A stretch of 28,817 bases of DNA from DASQHM01 sp035632095 (GCA_035632095.1 DASQHM010000036.1:1-28817), one strand, 5' to 3'; shown: positions 1-8,193, counted from the first letter of the stretch. Numbers and translations: made by a program. Notes: generated by a model not told the origin, from the sequence alone.

Positions 1-41
1 CGCGCCAGCGCATCGTCGAAAAACTTGGTGTTAGGCAGCAT
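1..41 (-). CDS. N-terminal fragment of an unidentified downstream gene
   Basis: An ATG on the minus strand at 39-41 opens a frame that stays open to the window edge and gives MLPNTKFFDDALA. It overlaps the last codons of the phosphotransferase gene, whose TAA is at 31-33, which suggests translational coupling and membership of the same operon. Only about 13 residues are visible, too few to assign a family. The pattern loosely recalls the start of small UbiK-type proteins, but this is a guess. Confidence 0.35.
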   Translation of the reverse strand, partial: MLPNTKFFDDALA

Positions 42-1074
42 GCGGAAATCCTTTCTGGCCGGCGATCAGCCGGCGAACCAATAGCTTGGCCTTCTCGAGT
101 TGGCGCGCTTCCGCCCTTTCGCGCTCTTTGGCTCCGGCGTACACGCGGCGTTGCCAGCGCTCGGGCAGAAACTCGTTTAGCAGGATTGCCACCCAGCGCA
201 GACCGAAGAGCGGATACAGCAGCCGCACGCGCAGCTCGAACAGCGGATCACCGCCGAAAACCTGCGTCACGCCGCCGAAGAAACGCCGGCACAGTTTCTC
301 GTCGAGCCGCATGCCGGGATGCAGCAGAAAGTCGGCCACGAGCTTTACCGGATCGTCCCAGCCGAAATATTCGAAGTCGAGAAACACCAGGCTGCCGTCG
401 GGCCGGCGAAGTGCGTTGTGAAAGCCGAAGTCCGACGGCGAGAGCGTCATCTCGCCGAAGCCGACCTGTCGCGCGAACGGCACGCCTGACGCGTGGAAGC
501 CTTCGCGCGCGGCCGAGACCAGCAACTGCACCGTTGGCTCGAACACGCCGGAGAGAAATCGCACCAGGTCCGCCTTGCCCTTCGCGGCTTCGGTCAGGCG
601 TTGCACGCGGGTTTCGATTTGCGCGACGATTTCGGCGCCCGAGAGGCAAGCTTCCGAGGCGAGCGGCAGCGATGCCGCCATGGGATCGCGCGACAGGCGC
701 TTGAGTTCGGCAAGGAAGCGGACGGCGGAATCGATGTCTGCGACCGTGGCGCGGTCGACCGGCGCGCCGTCGATCCAGTCGTACAGCGCCCGCGCATGTT
801 CCGGGTCGGCGGCGACGGCGCGCGGCACGTCGCGCACGCCGCGGCTCCAGACGAAGCTCAGGCCCTGGTATTCCGCGCCGAGGCGGTCGCGGCAATCGTG
901 CCGATCCACGAGGTAGGTCTTCAATGCGTATGCGCTGCCGCTCGCGCCATCGATGCGATAGAGACGATTGTTGCCGCCGCCCCGCACCGGCACGACCCGC
1001 AGCACGTCGTCGCCGGCGAGCTTCGCCGCGGCGCTCGAAAGCGTATTCAATTCGGCGTCAATGGCGGGAACCAA
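31..1074 (-). CDS. Choline/aminoglycoside kinase-like phosphotransferase (APH family)
   Basis: This is a cytoplasmic ATP-dependent small-molecule kinase of the APH/choline-kinase fold, about 347 residues. An N-terminal GGGNNRLYRI segment resembles the nucleotide loop and is followed by ALKTY with the expected ATP-binding lysine. The catalytic loop reads SPSDFGFHNAL, where D and N are the usual catalytic and metal residues and a serine stands where many family members have histidine. The metal-binding LDFEYFGWDDP follows. A longer frame begins at 1191, but its extra residues are basic, low in complexity and lie over the HAD gene. I chose TTG at 1072-1074 because GAGGAG lies 7 bases upstream. 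The gene then overlaps the HAD gene by 17 bases and is probably co-translated with it. The substrate is unknown; the sugar-nucleotide neighbours suggest a sugar or an alcohol. Confidence 0.72.
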   Translation of the reverse strand: MVPAIDAELNTLSSAAAKLAGDDVLRVVPVRGGGNNRLYRIDGASGSAYALKTYLVDRHDCRDRLGAEYQGLSFVWSRGVRDVPRAVAADPEHARALYDWIDGAPVDRATVADIDSAVRFLAELKRLSRDPMAASLPLASEACLSGAEIVAQIETRVQRLTEAAKGKADLVRFLSGVFEPTVQLLVSAAREGFHASGVPFARQVGFGEMTLSPSDFGFHNALRRPDGSLVFLDFEYFGWDDPVKLVADFLLHPGMRLDEKLCRRFFGGVTQVFGGDPLFELRVRLLYPLFGLRWVAILLNEFLPERWQRRVYAGAKERERAEARQLEKAKLLVRRLIAGQKGFPHAA

Positions 1075-1672
1075 GGACGTGCTCCTCGATGTCGTGCCAA
1101 TGGGCAAGCGTCGCCGCGCGCGACGAGGTGGCGGATTTCGCCGGATCGAAAAGGATCGCCTCGACCTCGGCCGGAAAGCCGGGTTCGGCAAACACCTCTT
1201 CCAGATCGTCGATGAAATGCGTGCAGCGAAGGTTGCGAATGCGCGCGACCTTGTCGTGGCGCGAGCTTTCGAAGAAGACGTGCTCGGGCGCGAGGCCGAA
1301 ACGGTCGAAGAAGCCCTGCTGGCGCATCCATGCTAGCGCCGCGCTCCGCAGATCGACGCGCCAGGGATCGCAGGCCGCGTGCCGTGTCTTGTGGCTGACG
1401 ATGCGCACGGGGATGCGGCGCTCGCGGCATGCGGTCAAAAATGCGCCGACGCCCGCGATCAGCTCCGCCTCCTGCATCCGCTCGCCATAGGCGATGGCTT
1501 GCAGGCGTTGCCAGGCGAGATCGCCTTCGGGATGCCGGCTGCGCACGGCGTCGCGCACGGCCTTCTTGCCGCCCTCGGGTGCATTGGGAAGCAGGCCGAG
1601 ATCGACCGCGAGCCGGGCGAACAGGCGGTCATAGCCGGCGATGGTGTTGTCGAAGTCGATGCCGATGAGCAT
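1058..1672 (-). CDS. HAD-superfamily hydrolase
   Basis: A 204-residue soluble phosphatase-like protein. Motif I is at the N-terminus (IGIDFDNTIAGYD): D6 would be the nucleophile and D8 the general acid. A later IVSHKT resembles motif II, and HFIDDLEEVF resembles the acidic motif IV. It lacks the DRDGT signature of GmhB heptose-bisphosphate phosphatases, so GmhB activity cannot be assumed, although the position beside SIS, PfkB-nucleotidyltransferase and epimerase genes makes a sugar-phosphate phosphatase plausible. Its stop codon lies inside the start region of the phosphotransferase gene. A 106-base gap with a possible terminator separates it from the epimerase gene upstream, so it may begin its own transcript. 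Confidence 0.78.
   Translation of the reverse strand: MLIGIDFDNTIAGYDRLFARLAVDLGLLPNAPEGGKKAVRDAVRSRHPEGDLAWQRLQAIAYGERMQEAELIAGVGAFLTACRERRIPVRIVSHKTRHAACDPWRVDLRSAALAWMRQQGFFDRFGLAPEHVFFESSRHDKVARIRNLRCTHFIDDLEEVFAEPGFPAEVEAILFDPAKSATSSRAATLAHWHDIEEHVLGSRH
1082..1087 (-). promoter_or_regulatory. Ribosome binding site GAGGAG deciding a TTG start
   Basis: GAGGAG on the minus strand lies 7 bases before TTG at 1072-1074, inside the 3' end of the HAD gene. It favours the TTG over the upstream ATG at 1191 as the start of the phosphotransferase. Confidence 0.55.
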
Positions 1673-1725
1673 GCGGGCGGGCTTGACCGAGAAACCTGAC
1701 GGTCGACCCTAGGCCGCCAGCGTTA

Positions 1726-1750
1726 AAAAAGCGCTTACGCTCGGCTTTTT
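1726..1750. terminator. Possible intrinsic terminator between epimerase and HAD genes
   Basis: AAAAAGC at 1726-1732 and GCTTTTT at 1744-1750 form a perfect 7-bp inverted repeat around an 11-base loop, in the 106-base gap after the epimerase stop. Read on the minus strand it ends in a T run. The stem is A/T-rich with few G:C pairs, so it would be weak and may allow read-through. Confidence 0.35.
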
Positions 1751-1778
1751 CCAGCGTTTTGAGCGGCTTGGGCGGCGG

Positions 1779-2792
1779 TCAGCTCAAGTGGACAGCCTGC
1801 ATGGTCTTGATGTTGTAGTAGACCTTGTCGGTCATCGAATTCGGCACCCGGCCGGCGCGAAACGCCGACACCAGGCCGCCGACGGCGTCGCCGATGGTGC
1901 GGGCGGGCACGAAGCCGAGCTCGCGCCGGATCTTGTCCGACGAAACGTGATAGCTGCGGTTGTCATTGGTGGGCGTGGTGAGGATCTCGATGCGCTTGCC
2001 GATGCCCTCGCCGACCACATGGCGCACCATCTCGGCAATCTGCATCACCGTGTGGTTCTCGTAGCCCGCATTGAAGACTTTGCGGTCGATCTCCGCGTCG
2101 GCATATTGCAGGCAGCGCACGTACAGGTCGGCCATGTCTTCGACGTGGATGTTGGGCCGTTTCTGCCCGCCGCCGAACACGGTGATCTTGCCGTTGTTCA
2201 CGGCGTGGTTGGTCAGGATGTTGACGGTCAAATCGAGGCGAAGGCGCGGCGCATAGCCGCACACCGTCGCCGGCCGCAAGGTCAAGGTGACGAAGCCGGG
2301 TTCGTGCTCCTCGGCCAGCACGTCCTCGCACATGGCCTTGAACTTGGAATAGTCGGTCAGCGGCTCAAGCGGCAACTCTTCGGTGACTTCCGCGTCCTCC
2401 TTCACGCCGTACACGCTCGACGAGGAGGCGTAGATGAAGCGCTTGACGCCTGCGTCCTTGGAGGCGCGGACAAGCGGGCGGAAGCAGTCGTAATTGATCG
2501 ACTTGCCGAGATTAGGATCGAGCTCGAAGCTCGGATCGTTGGAGATGCAGGCCAAATGGATGACCGCATCGCAGCCTTTCAGCGCGTCGCGGACCGTGGC
2601 GATGTTGCGCAAATCGCCCTTCACCTGCTTGAGGTTCGGATTGCCCGCGATACCGGCGAAGACATCGCCGTAGAGATACAGATCGAGCACCGTGACCTTA
2701 TGTCCGGCGGCGAGAAGCTTCGGTACCAAAGTACTGCCGACGTAACCGGCGCCCCCGGTGACGAGGACGTTCCATGCGCGGCGTGCGGTCAT
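1779..2792 (-). CDS. NAD-dependent epimerase/dehydratase (extended SDR)
   Basis: A 337-residue nucleotide-sugar epimerase or dehydratase of the extended short-chain dehydrogenase family, acting in the cytoplasm. The Rossmann motif VTGGAGYVGS is at residues 11-20, an acidic residue ends beta-2 (VLDLY), the serine segment SSSSVYG is at 123-129 and the catalytic YSKFK is Y148-K152. The start is the ATG at 2790-2792. It overlaps the SIS stop as ATGA, and homology begins about 8 residues later, whereas the upstream extension to 2999 is a shadow of the SIS gene. GalE-, RmlB- and HldD-type enzymes all share these motifs. The gene context favours a heptose-like sugar nucleotide, but the substrate is inferred. 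Confidence 0.88.
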   Translation of the reverse strand: MTARRAWNVLVTGGAGYVGSTLVPKLLAAGHKVTVLDLYLYGDVFAGIAGNPNLKQVKGDLRNIATVRDALKGCDAVIHLACISNDPSFELDPNLGKSINYDCFRPLVRASKDAGVKRFIYASSSSVYGVKEDAEVTEELPLEPLTDYSKFKAMCEDVLAEEHEPGFVTLTLRPATVCGYAPRLRLDLTVNILTNHAVNNGKITVFGGGQKRPNIHVEDMADLYVRCLQYADAEIDRKVFNAGYENHTVMQIAEMVRHVVGEGIGKRIEILTTPTNDNRSYHVSSDKIRRELGFVPARTIGDAVGGLVSAFRAGRVPNSMTDKVYYNIKTMQAVHLS

Positions 2793-3412
2793 GCGCTGAG
2801 CCTTTTGTTGTAGTCGCCGACATTGTTGTCGCTGGTCTCGCGGCCCCAGCCGCAGGCGATGTCGAGCACGGCATGAATCAAGGCTTCGTGCGTCACTTCG
2901 ACGAAGCCGTATTCCTCCGCCCCGACGTAAACATTGTGGTCGCCGAGCGCGCGAAGCTTGTTGTCGGGTCGAAAGCCGCTGAACGTGACCACGCCGCACT
3001 TGGCGTTTCTCGCCGCGTCGACGGCGTTCAAGATGTTCTTGGAGTTTCCGGACGAGGAAATGGCGATCAAAAGGTCGCCGGCGCGCGCGTGCATCTCGAT
3101 CTGCTTGGCGTACACGAACTCATAGCCGTAGTCGTTGCCAAGGCACGTCAGCGCCGAACCGTCGGTGAAACAGCAGGCCCGCATGCCCCCGTTCTTGGAA
3201 AAGTCGTTGGCGAAGTGGCTGGCGATGGCCGCCGATCCGCCGTTGCCGACAAACATGATCTTGTTGCCGGCGGCGTGAGTCGCGCGCATCCGTGCGATTG
3301 CCACGGTGAAGAACGCATGAAGCGGCACGGTGCGTCCCCGCGCGTCTGTGACCTCGGCGGCCAACGGCAACCGGGCGAGTGTTTCGAAATAGAGCGCGAT
3401 GCGTTCTTGCAT
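2789..3412 (-). CDS. SIS-domain sugar-phosphate isomerase (GmhA-like)
   Basis: A 207-residue protein with one SIS domain. The phosphate-binding loop GNGGSAAIASHFAND is at about 56-70, and the second serine-rich loop AISSSGNSKN at about 117-126. Length and layout fit GmhA, which isomerises sedoheptulose 7-phosphate to D-glycero-D-manno-heptose 7-phosphate. The ATG is 2 bases after the TAA of the kinase-nucleotidyltransferase gene, and the TGA overlaps the epimerase ATG, so the three genes clearly form one operon. Two neighbouring cysteines at about 80-81 and another at 90 have no assigned role. The exact ketose phosphate used is inferred from the neighbours. Confidence 0.85.
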   Translation of the reverse strand: MQERIALYFETLARLPLAAEVTDARGRTVPLHAFFTVAIARMRATHAAGNKIMFVGNGGSAAIASHFANDFSKNGGMRACCFTDGSALTCLGNDYGYEFVYAKQIEMHARAGDLLIAISSSGNSKNILNAVDAARNAKCGVVTFSGFRPDNKLRALGDHNVYVGAEEYGFVEVTHEALIHAVLDIACGWGRETSDNNVGDYNKRLSA

Positions 3413-3414
3413 GG

Positions 3415-5043
3415 TTATTTCAACAGAGTGGTGACGAATTTCGTCAGCGGAACTTTTTCGACCGACTGGCGATGGCCGACGATGCCGACTTTAAGCGCGC
3501 CGACCGCGTTGCCGATAAAGCCCGCGACCTCCATCGGCGCGCCGGCGGCGACGATCGGCGAGGTAATGGCGAGGAACGCGTCGCCCGCGCCGACCGTGTC
3601 GATAACCTGCTGGGTGAACGCCGGAATCCGGCTCAAGCCCACGGCTTTGTCGTAGGTGACGCAGCCGTTCTTGCCGTGGGTCACGATCAGGCGATCGCAG
3701 CCGAGAGACGGCGCCAAACGGTTTTCGATCAGCTCGCCGAGATCGGTGAAGCGGTCGTGCAACGCCAGGCGAGCCTCCGGCGCGTCGATGCAGACGTAAT
3801 CGGCCTTGGCGTATTTGGTGATCAGATTGTAGCCGTGATTGGCGGAGTTCGATTGCGCGTTGACCGCGAGGAACGGCGCGTGCTCGGTCACGGTTTCGAT
3901 GGTCTTGGCCGTGACCATGCCATGGCCGAAGTCGGTGACGATCACCACGTCCGCATCGCGCGCCTTGCGCACGATCAGCTCGCCGAGCTGCCGCTCGATG
4001 CGGCCCTCGATCGGCGTTTCGTCGAAGTGATAGACCTCGAAGAGCTTGCGCATATGGCCGGGATCGACAAAGCGGCATTTGCGCGTCGTCGGCACGTCGG
4101 CGCGGAACAGGAAGTCGCAGCTGACGTTGGATTTCAGGCTTTTGCGGATCAGCCCTTCATGGCTTTCCTTCTCGCCGAGGACGCTCAGGACCTCGACCTC
4201 GCCGCAGAAATCGGCGACGTGATTGGCCGCGGCGATGACGCCGCCGGCGAAAAGCTCGCGATTCTCGAAGCGCGCGGCGATCATGTTTTCCTTGGGCGTC
4301 TTGCCCATGGGCACGGCGTATTGATATTCGTCGACGATGGTGTCGCCGATCAGCAGCACGCGCTTGTTTTGCACGCTTTCGATGGCGGTCAAGACACGCT
4401 TCAGCATGTCGGTCGGCCGGTGCTCGCTGAGGTAGGCGTTGACCGCCGGGTCGAACACGGCCAAGTGCCGGTTGATCAAATTCGACGACGAAAACGTGAT
4501 GTCGTCCGTGAAGACGATCCGCCCGCCGTAGCCCTCGATGATCTCCTTTTCCTTGGAGATCTTGCCGGTGATGTCCTCGTCCTCGTTCTTGTAGTCCGAG
4601 CCTTTGACGTAGACGTCGGGACGGACGAGATGCAGCACGCCCTCGCCGGTCGGCCATTGGCTGATGGCGACGTAATCCACGCATTCCAGCGCGGCGATCA
4701 TCTCGGCGCGGAACAGATCGGGAAACACCGGACGCCCGGGACCCTTGTTGACGAAGCGGTCGGTGGTGATGGTGACGAAAAGCGCCTGGCCTTCGGCGCG
4801 CGCGGCTTCCAGATGCCGCACGTGGCCCATGTGCATGAGATCGAAGCAGCCGTGCGCCAGGGCGATCTTGCGTCCCTGACGCCGCCAGGTCTTGGCAATC
4901 TCCGCCAATTCATCGACGGTCTTGATCTTGTCCCGGGCTTTGGCGGGCGCCACCGGCGGCTGTGCCGCGGATGGGACCGCAGACGGCATCGCAGGTTCGG
5001 ACGCCTCACCCGCTTCGGGCTGACGAATGGGCAGAACACTCAT
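3415..5043 (-). CDS. HldE-like bifunctional protein with swapped domains: nucleotidyltransferase then PfkB sugar kinase
   Basis: A 542-residue fusion. After about 40 low-complexity Ala/Pro residues comes a cytidylyltransferase-like domain, about 42-200, with HGCFDLMHMGH (residues 64-74: HxGH at 71-74 and the HGCFD signature) and VKGSDY at 146-151. A PfkB carbohydrate kinase domain follows at about 225-540, with LIGDTIVDEY near its start and the catalytic DTVGAGDAF (GAGD at 485-488). E. coli HldE has the kinase first and the nucleotidyltransferase second, so the order here is reversed. It probably phosphorylates C1 of a heptose phosphate and transfers a nucleotide to it. It is the first gene of the minus-strand operon and faces the divergent propeller-protein gene across about 207 bases. 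Confidence 0.85.
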   Translation of the reverse strand: MSVLPIRQPEAGEASEPAMPSAVPSAAQPPVAPAKARDKIKTVDELAEIAKTWRRQGRKIALAHGCFDLMHMGHVRHLEAARAEGQALFVTITTDRFVNKGPGRPVFPDLFRAEMIAALECVDYVAISQWPTGEGVLHLVRPDVYVKGSDYKNEDEDITGKISKEKEIIEGYGGRIVFTDDITFSSSNLINRHLAVFDPAVNAYLSEHRPTDMLKRVLTAIESVQNKRVLLIGDTIVDEYQYAVPMGKTPKENMIAARFENRELFAGGVIAAANHVADFCGEVEVLSVLGEKESHEGLIRKSLKSNVSCDFLFRADVPTTRKCRFVDPGHMRKLFEVYHFDETPIEGRIERQLGELIVRKARDADVVIVTDFGHGMVTAKTIETVTEHAPFLAVNAQSNSANHGYNLITKYAKADYVCIDAPEARLALHDRFTDLGELIENRLAPSLGCDRLIVTHGKNGCVTYDKAVGLSRIPAFTQQVIDTVGAGDAFLAITSPIVAAGAPMEVAGFIGNAVGALKVGIVGHRQSVEKVPLTKFVTTLLK

Positions 5044-5094
5044 GGAACCGGACGCCGCTCTGCATGCATGTGCGGCGATTGTCCCGGGTGACGC

Positions 5095-5170
5095 TTAACA
5101 TTCGGTAAAATTTGTGGAATTCGGCCCGATGGTTAGCCCTCCTTAACCGCGCCATTTCATCGAATGTTAA
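5095..5170. promoter_or_regulatory. Divergent control region with symmetric TTAAC motifs
   Basis: TTAACATTCG at 5095-5104 and CGAATGTTAA at 5161-5170 are a perfect 10-bp inverted repeat. Between them, GGTTA at 5131-5135 and TAACC at 5144-5148 form a second, nested inverted repeat. The region lies between the divergent starts at 5043 and 5251. Dyads of this kind are typical of regulator binding sites. TTAAC half-sites recall CtrA, but the canonical TTAA-N7-TTAA spacing is absent here. Confidence 0.5.
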
Positions 5171-5250
5171 TCGCAGCTTGATGCAATGTGAGTCCAGTCG
5201 CGGATTAGGGATCGCGGCGACGCAAGGCAACTTGCTTACCGGGGCGAACC

Positions 5251-8193
5251 GTGGCCATTGATCCGACCAACTACACGCCGTTCGATCTGAGCACGCTCAG
5301 CAGCTACTACGGCTCCGGCGCCTCGCTCGATCCGTCGGTACTCACGGCCGTGTTCCGCGCCCAGATCAACGGTGGACCGACCGGCACAGCGAACGCCGGC
5401 ACAAACGGGGCCACGGGCGGCAGCGAGAAGGCGCCGACCGACGTCGTGCCGCCTTGGCTCCAGCCGCAGGCGCTTTCGCCTCCGACCCCGACGGCGCAGT
5501 CGGTGTTCCAGAACTCGAGCCAGCCGCTTTTCAATCCGAGCGACCCGAGCCTGAATCGCCCCGACGTGACGTCGGATTTCAAGAACCTGTTCGCGCTGTA
5601 TCAGGGCCTGAGCCAGATGAAGAACCTGGCCGACTTCGCGGCCAACGACCCGACCGCCTCGAGCATGACTTCGCTGCTCAACAATCAGTTCCAGACCTAT
5701 CTGAACCAGTATTACAGCTACATCAACGGCACGAGCATGCAGAACGTGACGTTGGTCGCCGGCTTGAAGCAATCGACCGACACGTCGACCGTGAAGGTCC
5801 CCGACCCGCCGTCGAGCTATATCGGCGGTTTCGTCACGTCGAACAACGACCAGCCGGTTCCGGGACTGACCTACACCGAGAAGTTCACCATAACCGTGAC
5901 GAAGGAAGACGGGACGACGCAAAGCGTTCCAATCGATCTCAGCCAGGTTGCCAGCACCCGCACCATCAACGATATCGCGGACTATATCAACCAGCAGATC
6001 GGCGCCAACGGAAACATCGCTTCGAGTGTCGCGGTATCGCAGAACGGCATCGGCAGCTACAGCCTGCAATTCTTCACCGCCGCCGGCGAGACGATTTCCT
6101 TCCAGGCCGATCCCGCCAACCAACAGCCCGCGGTCTATGTCGCCGGCACCTCGGGCGGCGGCGATTTTGCGGAAGGCTTCGTCCGCAAGTTCCAGGACTT
6201 GAGCAATGCAACGCCGACGCAGGCGTTCCAGCAGTACATCTCCGCGACCCAGCCCGCCTCGACCGCGGGCACCAGCTCGACCTCAACCCCTACCGTCGGC
6301 AACATCGTCACCAGCATCGACCCGACCACGGGTCTGCCGACGGCCACCGCCGCGCCGTCGTCCGGTCCGCCGACGCAGAGCGCCGGCGTGAAGACCAGCG
6401 GCATCGCCAAGGACAGCAACGGCAACGTCTACGTGGTCGGCACTACGGACGGCGGCGTCGGCGCCAGGATAACCGGCGGCAGCGACGATGTTTTCCTGCA
6501 GAAATACGATCCGAGCGGCAAACTGGTATGGACGCGCGACCTCGGCGCCAGCGGCAACGCGGAAGGTTTCGCCGTCACGGTCGATAGCAACAACAACGTG
6601 ATCGTCGCCGGGCAGACGACTGTTCCGCTCACTCAGAACGCGATGACGTCAATCGACGGCGCGACCAACACCTTCGTCACGAAGTACGATCAGAGCGGCC
6701 AGGAGGTATTCACCTATGAATCGCCGACGGTCGCCAGCAACAGCGGCGTGTCGGTAACCACCGACGCCAAAGGCAATATTTTCGTCGCCGGCCAGGTCAC
6801 GGGCACGATCAGCGGCAGCGCGACGGCGGGTGGCGGCGCCGACGCCTATTTCAGCAAGCTCGACCCCAACGGCAACGTCCAGTATTCGCAACAATTCGGC
6901 AATTCGGCGCAACAGTCGGCGGCGGCCGTCCAGGTGGACAACGCCGGCCATGTCTTCGTGCTCTACAACGACAACGGTCAAGCCAAGCTGAGCGAATATG
7001 CCGATGCCGCCGGCGGCTCGCCGATCTACGACGTGACGCTCGGTTCGGTCGGGTCGGGCGCCGCCACCGGCCTCGCCCTCGACGGCCAGGGCAACGTCTA
7101 CGTCACCGGCTATAGCGACGGCGCGACATTGAACGGATCCGCGAAGAACGGCTTTGCGGGAACCCAGGACGGTTTCGTGCAGCAGGTCAACGCCCAGACC
7201 GGCGCCGTAAACTACGTGTCGTACCTCGGCGGCAGCGGCGCCACGCAGGCCAATGCGGTCGCGGTCAATGCCGGCAACGTCTATGTGACCGGCAGCACGA
7301 CCGCTGCCCTTCCGGGCGCCACGCAGGTCGGAGCGCAAGATGGTTTTGTCGCGACATTGAACGGCGCCACTGGCGCCCTGACCCAGGCAAGCCAGTTCGG
7401 GGGCAGCTTCGGTCATACCGGCAACGGCATTGTCGTGGACCCGACTGGAACTTCGGTGCTGTCGCGCTTGGGCCTGCCCAACGGCTCGGCGCCAGGATTG
7501 GTAGATCCCAATGGCATTCTGGTGCTGAACGCCACCAGCGCGACCGCCGAAACCGCCGCACGCCAGGATCAATCGCTCACTATCACGGTCAACCTTCAGC
7601 CGAAGCAGACAGTCACGCTCGGCCTTAATGACTCGTTGCTAACGCTCGCCACCAACATCAACCAGATCCTCGGCGTGAACGGCAACGCCCGGGTGGTCAA
7701 CGACGGTTTCAATCAAACGCTGCAAATCAACGCCACCAACGGCTCGAAGATCGCGATCGGCCACGGCCTCGCTGGGTTCGATCTGTTGGGCTCGCTCGGC
7801 CTGCAGGCTGAAACCCTCTACGGCACGCCTTCGACCACGCCGGTGCAGCTCGACCCGGCGAACCCGCTGCCGACGACGCCGGCGCCGGCGGATCCGTCGG
7901 TGTTCCAGCTCGGCTTCATCAACGGGCTGGATCTGAACAATCAGAAAGACGCGAACAATGCGTCGCTGATCATCGCCAACGCCATGGTGCAGGTGAAGCT
8001 GGCATACCAATTCCTCACCCAAGGCCCGCCGCCGCCGCCTGCGCCGGCCGCGGCACCACCCTCTCCGGAACTGGCCAAGCAGATTTCGTCGTACCAGGAC
8101 GCGCTGACGCGGCTTACCGCAGGCGGCACGAGCTCCACCGGCCTGTCGAGCACCCTCGATGTGTCATCGCTGATCCAGCCGGTCGTCGCCTAG
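5251..8193 (+). CDS. Large flagellin-IN-like / SBBP beta-propeller protein (FlaEY-like)
   Basis: A 980-residue acidic protein rich in Ser, Thr, Asn and Gly, with few Cys. No classical signal peptide or membrane segment is seen. The N-terminal helical part (about 105-170) is followed by a segment at about 207-290 (TRTINDIADYINQQI then SYSLQF) that resembles the flagellin IN motif of FliD, FlgK and flagellins. From about 385 to 735, recurring GNVYVxG-type strands at about 391, 448, 508, 566, 614 and 675 mark an SBBP beta-propeller of six or seven blades. A second IN-like segment is at about 776-850 (LTLATNINQIL), then a Pro/Ala linker and a short C-terminal helix. The start is GTG with a weak GGGGCG in front. 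It recalls proteins annotated as flagellar regulator FlaEY in Caulobacter; I cannot verify this. It may be exported by a flagellar or type I route. Confidence 0.7.
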   Translation: MAIDPTNYTPFDLSTLSSYYGSGASLDPSVLTAVFRAQINGGPTGTANAGTNGATGGSEKAPTDVVPPWLQPQALSPPTPTAQSVFQNSSQPLFNPSDPSLNRPDVTSDFKNLFALYQGLSQMKNLADFAANDPTASSMTSLLNNQFQTYLNQYYSYINGTSMQNVTLVAGLKQSTDTSTVKVPDPPSSYIGGFVTSNNDQPVPGLTYTEKFTITVTKEDGTTQSVPIDLSQVASTRTINDIADYINQQIGANGNIASSVAVSQNGIGSYSLQFFTAAGETISFQADPANQQPAVYVAGTSGGGDFAEGFVRKFQDLSNATPTQAFQQYISATQPASTAGTSSTSTPTVGNIVTSIDPTTGLPTATAAPSSGPPTQSAGVKTSGIAKDSNGNVYVVGTTDGGVGARITGGSDDVFLQKYDPSGKLVWTRDLGASGNAEGFAVTVDSNNNVIVAGQTTVPLTQNAMTSIDGATNTFVTKYDQSGQEVFTYESPTVASNSGVSVTTDAKGNIFVAGQVTGTISGSATAGGGADAYFSKLDPNGNVQYSQQFGNSAQQSAAAVQVDNAGHVFVLYNDNGQAKLSEYADAAGGSPIYDVTLGSVGSGAATGLALDGQGNVYVTGYSDGATLNGSAKNGFAGTQDGFVQQVNAQTGAVNYVSYLGGSGATQANAVAVNAGNVYVTGSTTAALPGATQVGAQDGFVATLNGATGALTQASQFGGSFGHTGNGIVVDPTGTSVLSRLGLPNGSAPGLVDPNGILVLNATSATAETAARQDQSLTITVNLQPKQTVTLGLNDSLLTLATNINQILGVNGNARVVNDGFNQTLQINATNGSKIAIGHGLAGFDLLGSLGLQAETLYGTPSTTPVQLDPANPLPTTPAPADPSVFQLGFINGLDLNNQKDANNASLIIANAMVQVKLAYQFLTQGPPPPPAPAAAPPSPELAKQISSYQDALTRLTAGGTSSTGLSSTLDVSSLIQPVVA

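Noticed and set aside
3379..5091. 570-residue plus-strand frame over the kinase-nucleotidyltransferase gene
   Set aside because: It mirrors the HldE-like gene, whose motifs are unmistakable on the minus strand. The plus product is Asp/His/Val-rich without recognisable domains.
6400..7330. Possible DNA tandem repeat in the propeller gene
   Set aside because: The repetition is at the protein level (GNVYVxG strands about 48 to 61 residues apart). The DNA units differ too much to be a tandem repeat or CRISPR array.
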